Assembly (NCBI GenBank): GCA_023301015.1
Contig: JALZVI010000001.1
Location: 1-6,350 of the forward strand
DNA: 6,350 nucleotides
Source: Rickettsiales bacterium
GTDB lineage: Bacteria; Pseudomonadota; Alphaproteobacteria; Rickettsiales; 21-14-0-20-44-7
Direction of reading: 5' to 3'
The position numbers and the translations under genes are program-made. Below are positions 5,965 through 6,350 of the stretch, piece after piece. Every line of letters begins with the position of its first letter. Positions within the stretch are counted from its first letter, which is position 1. The notes below the pieces were generated by a model. The model did not search any database and was not told the origin of the DNA. It saw nothing but the letters and a program-made list of their open reading frames with translations.

Positions 5965-5969
5965 TAACC
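5952..5969. promoter_or_regulatory. Perfect dyad spanning the -10 box (possible operator)
   Basis: GGTTAA (5952-5957) and TTAACC (5964-5969) form a perfect inverted repeat around the 6-nt centre GTATAA. The dyad covers the TATAAT box, the usual position for a repressor site. As RNA it would be a short AT-rich hairpin without a T-run, so it is unlikely to be the terminator of the murC operon. Binding of a regulator is inferred. Confidence 0.4.
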
Positions 5970-5973
5970 ATTC

Positions 5974-6350
5974 GTGAAATATAAAGACTTAGATATAAGA
6001 GGGGACATAAATTATGTTCTGTCTCATGAATATGCTTTGCCGTCAGGCAAAAAACCTCAGGCATCTTCTTTATATGCGACTCTAAGCGAGGATGAAAAAG
6101 AGATTCTCTCACAGAGTTTGCAGGCAAAAGGCTTGGTGGAATTTTCCCCATTTGGGCAAGGCGCTTTTGGCGTAGTTCTTGAGAGTGAGCCAAACCAATT
6201 ATTCACTATTTATGACGCAAGCTCTCCCGCAATTCATATTAACAGACTCAAATCCAGCCTAGTTTTGCAGCCATTAATAGACCCATTCAAAGTTCAAGTT
6301 TCAGAAAGAAAAGCATTTAAGATTGATCCAACTCCGAAAATTATAGACCC
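5974..6350 (+). CDS. Unrecognised protein with kinase-like glycine loop, 3' truncated by window
   Basis: The frame stays open from GTG 5974 to the window edge (125 complete codons and two bases of the next). An in-frame stop at 5965-5967 makes this GTG the first possible start. I do not recognise the whole protein. Residues 20-25 (YALPSG) followed by a hydrophobic strand and GQGAFGVV (61-68) resemble the region leading into the glycine-rich loop of bacterial Ser/Thr kinases ('LP.G ... G.G.FG.V'). In typical kinases the next strand carries VAIK. Here it reads LFTIYDAS (76-83), so the ATP-anchoring lysine is not obvious. It may be a divergent kinase, a pseudokinase or an unrelated protein. The catalytic HRD and DFG regions would lie beyond the window. 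There is no Shine-Dalgarno sequence before the GTG. A consensus promoter lies immediately upstream, separating the gene from the murC operon. Confidence 0.6.
   Translation, partial: MKYKDLDIRGDINYVLSHEYALPSGKKPQASSLYATLSEDEKEILSQSLQAKGLVEFSPFGQGAFGVVLESEPNQLFTIYDASSPAIHINRLKSSLVLQPLIDPFKVQVSERKAFKIDPTPKIID

Noticed and set aside
5998..6085. ATG at 6014 preceded by an AGAGGGGA ribosome-site-like sequence
   Set aside because: It opens only a 23-codon frame that is out of frame with the longer gene starting at 5974. I treat the match as coincidental, although a small overlapping peptide or an upstream-type regulatory frame cannot be excluded.
5954..6193. 79-codon minus-strand open frame
   Set aside because: It overlaps the promoter and first part of the plus-strand gene at 5974. 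The plus-strand frame is longer, runs off the window and has a kinase-like motif and a consensus promoter.

Overview
The window looks like a chromosomal segment of a flagellated, Gram-negative alphaproteobacterium of moderate-to-low GC content. The evidence is the leftward order fliL - fliM - DUF6468-type membrane protein - motE-like gene, which I associate with alphaproteobacterial flagellar loci, together with an FtsY that has a short N-terminal region. I cannot name a genus. A free-living or predatory/host-associated lineage would both fit.

Layout. Positions 1-151 hold no gene I can support, but contain a GC-rich block with an imperfect 28-30 bp direct repeat and small hairpins. Positions 152-3068 are a tight four-gene flagellar operon on the minus strand, transcribed fliL, fliM, DUF6468 gene, motE-like gene. 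The gaps are only 10-21 nt and the stop codons partly overlap the next ribosome binding site. Positions 3069-3383 are a 315-bp divergent intergenic region. It contains a perfect 14-bp-stem palindrome framed by three GGGGGGG(G)T blocks, a consensus TATAAT box and a second small dyad. Positions 3384-5930 are a plus-strand operon: ftsY (signal recognition particle receptor), a three-helix CBU_0592-like small membrane protein overlapping ftsY by 1 nt, and murC overlapping the small gene by about 20 nt. From 5974 to the right edge is the start of an unrecognised gene, cut off by the window. Its product has a protein-kinase-like glycine-rich loop (GQGAFGVV) but apparently no lysine where the VAIK lysine is expected.

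How the genes work together. FliM is a C-ring switch protein. FliL is a stator-associated inner-membrane protein. The MotE-like and DUF6468 proteins are single-pass membrane proteins with coiled-coil or helical cytoplasmic or periplasmic parts, probably serving the motor or its stators. FtsY and the small membrane protein belong to membrane-protein biogenesis and the envelope, and MurC adds L-alanine to UDP-MurNAc in peptidoglycan synthesis. murC lies here with ftsY rather than beside murG/murB as in a typical dcw cluster.

The parts most worth a second look are: (1) the G-tract/palindrome element at 3168-3223; (2) the gene at 5974, which has perfect TTGACA and TATAAT boxes with an unusual 15-bp spacer, a perfect dyad across the -10 box, and a GTG start so close to the predicted transcription start that the mRNA would be nearly leaderless; and (3) the repeat block at the left edge. 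No tRNA, rRNA, CRISPR array, insertion sequence or canonical rho-independent terminator was recognised.
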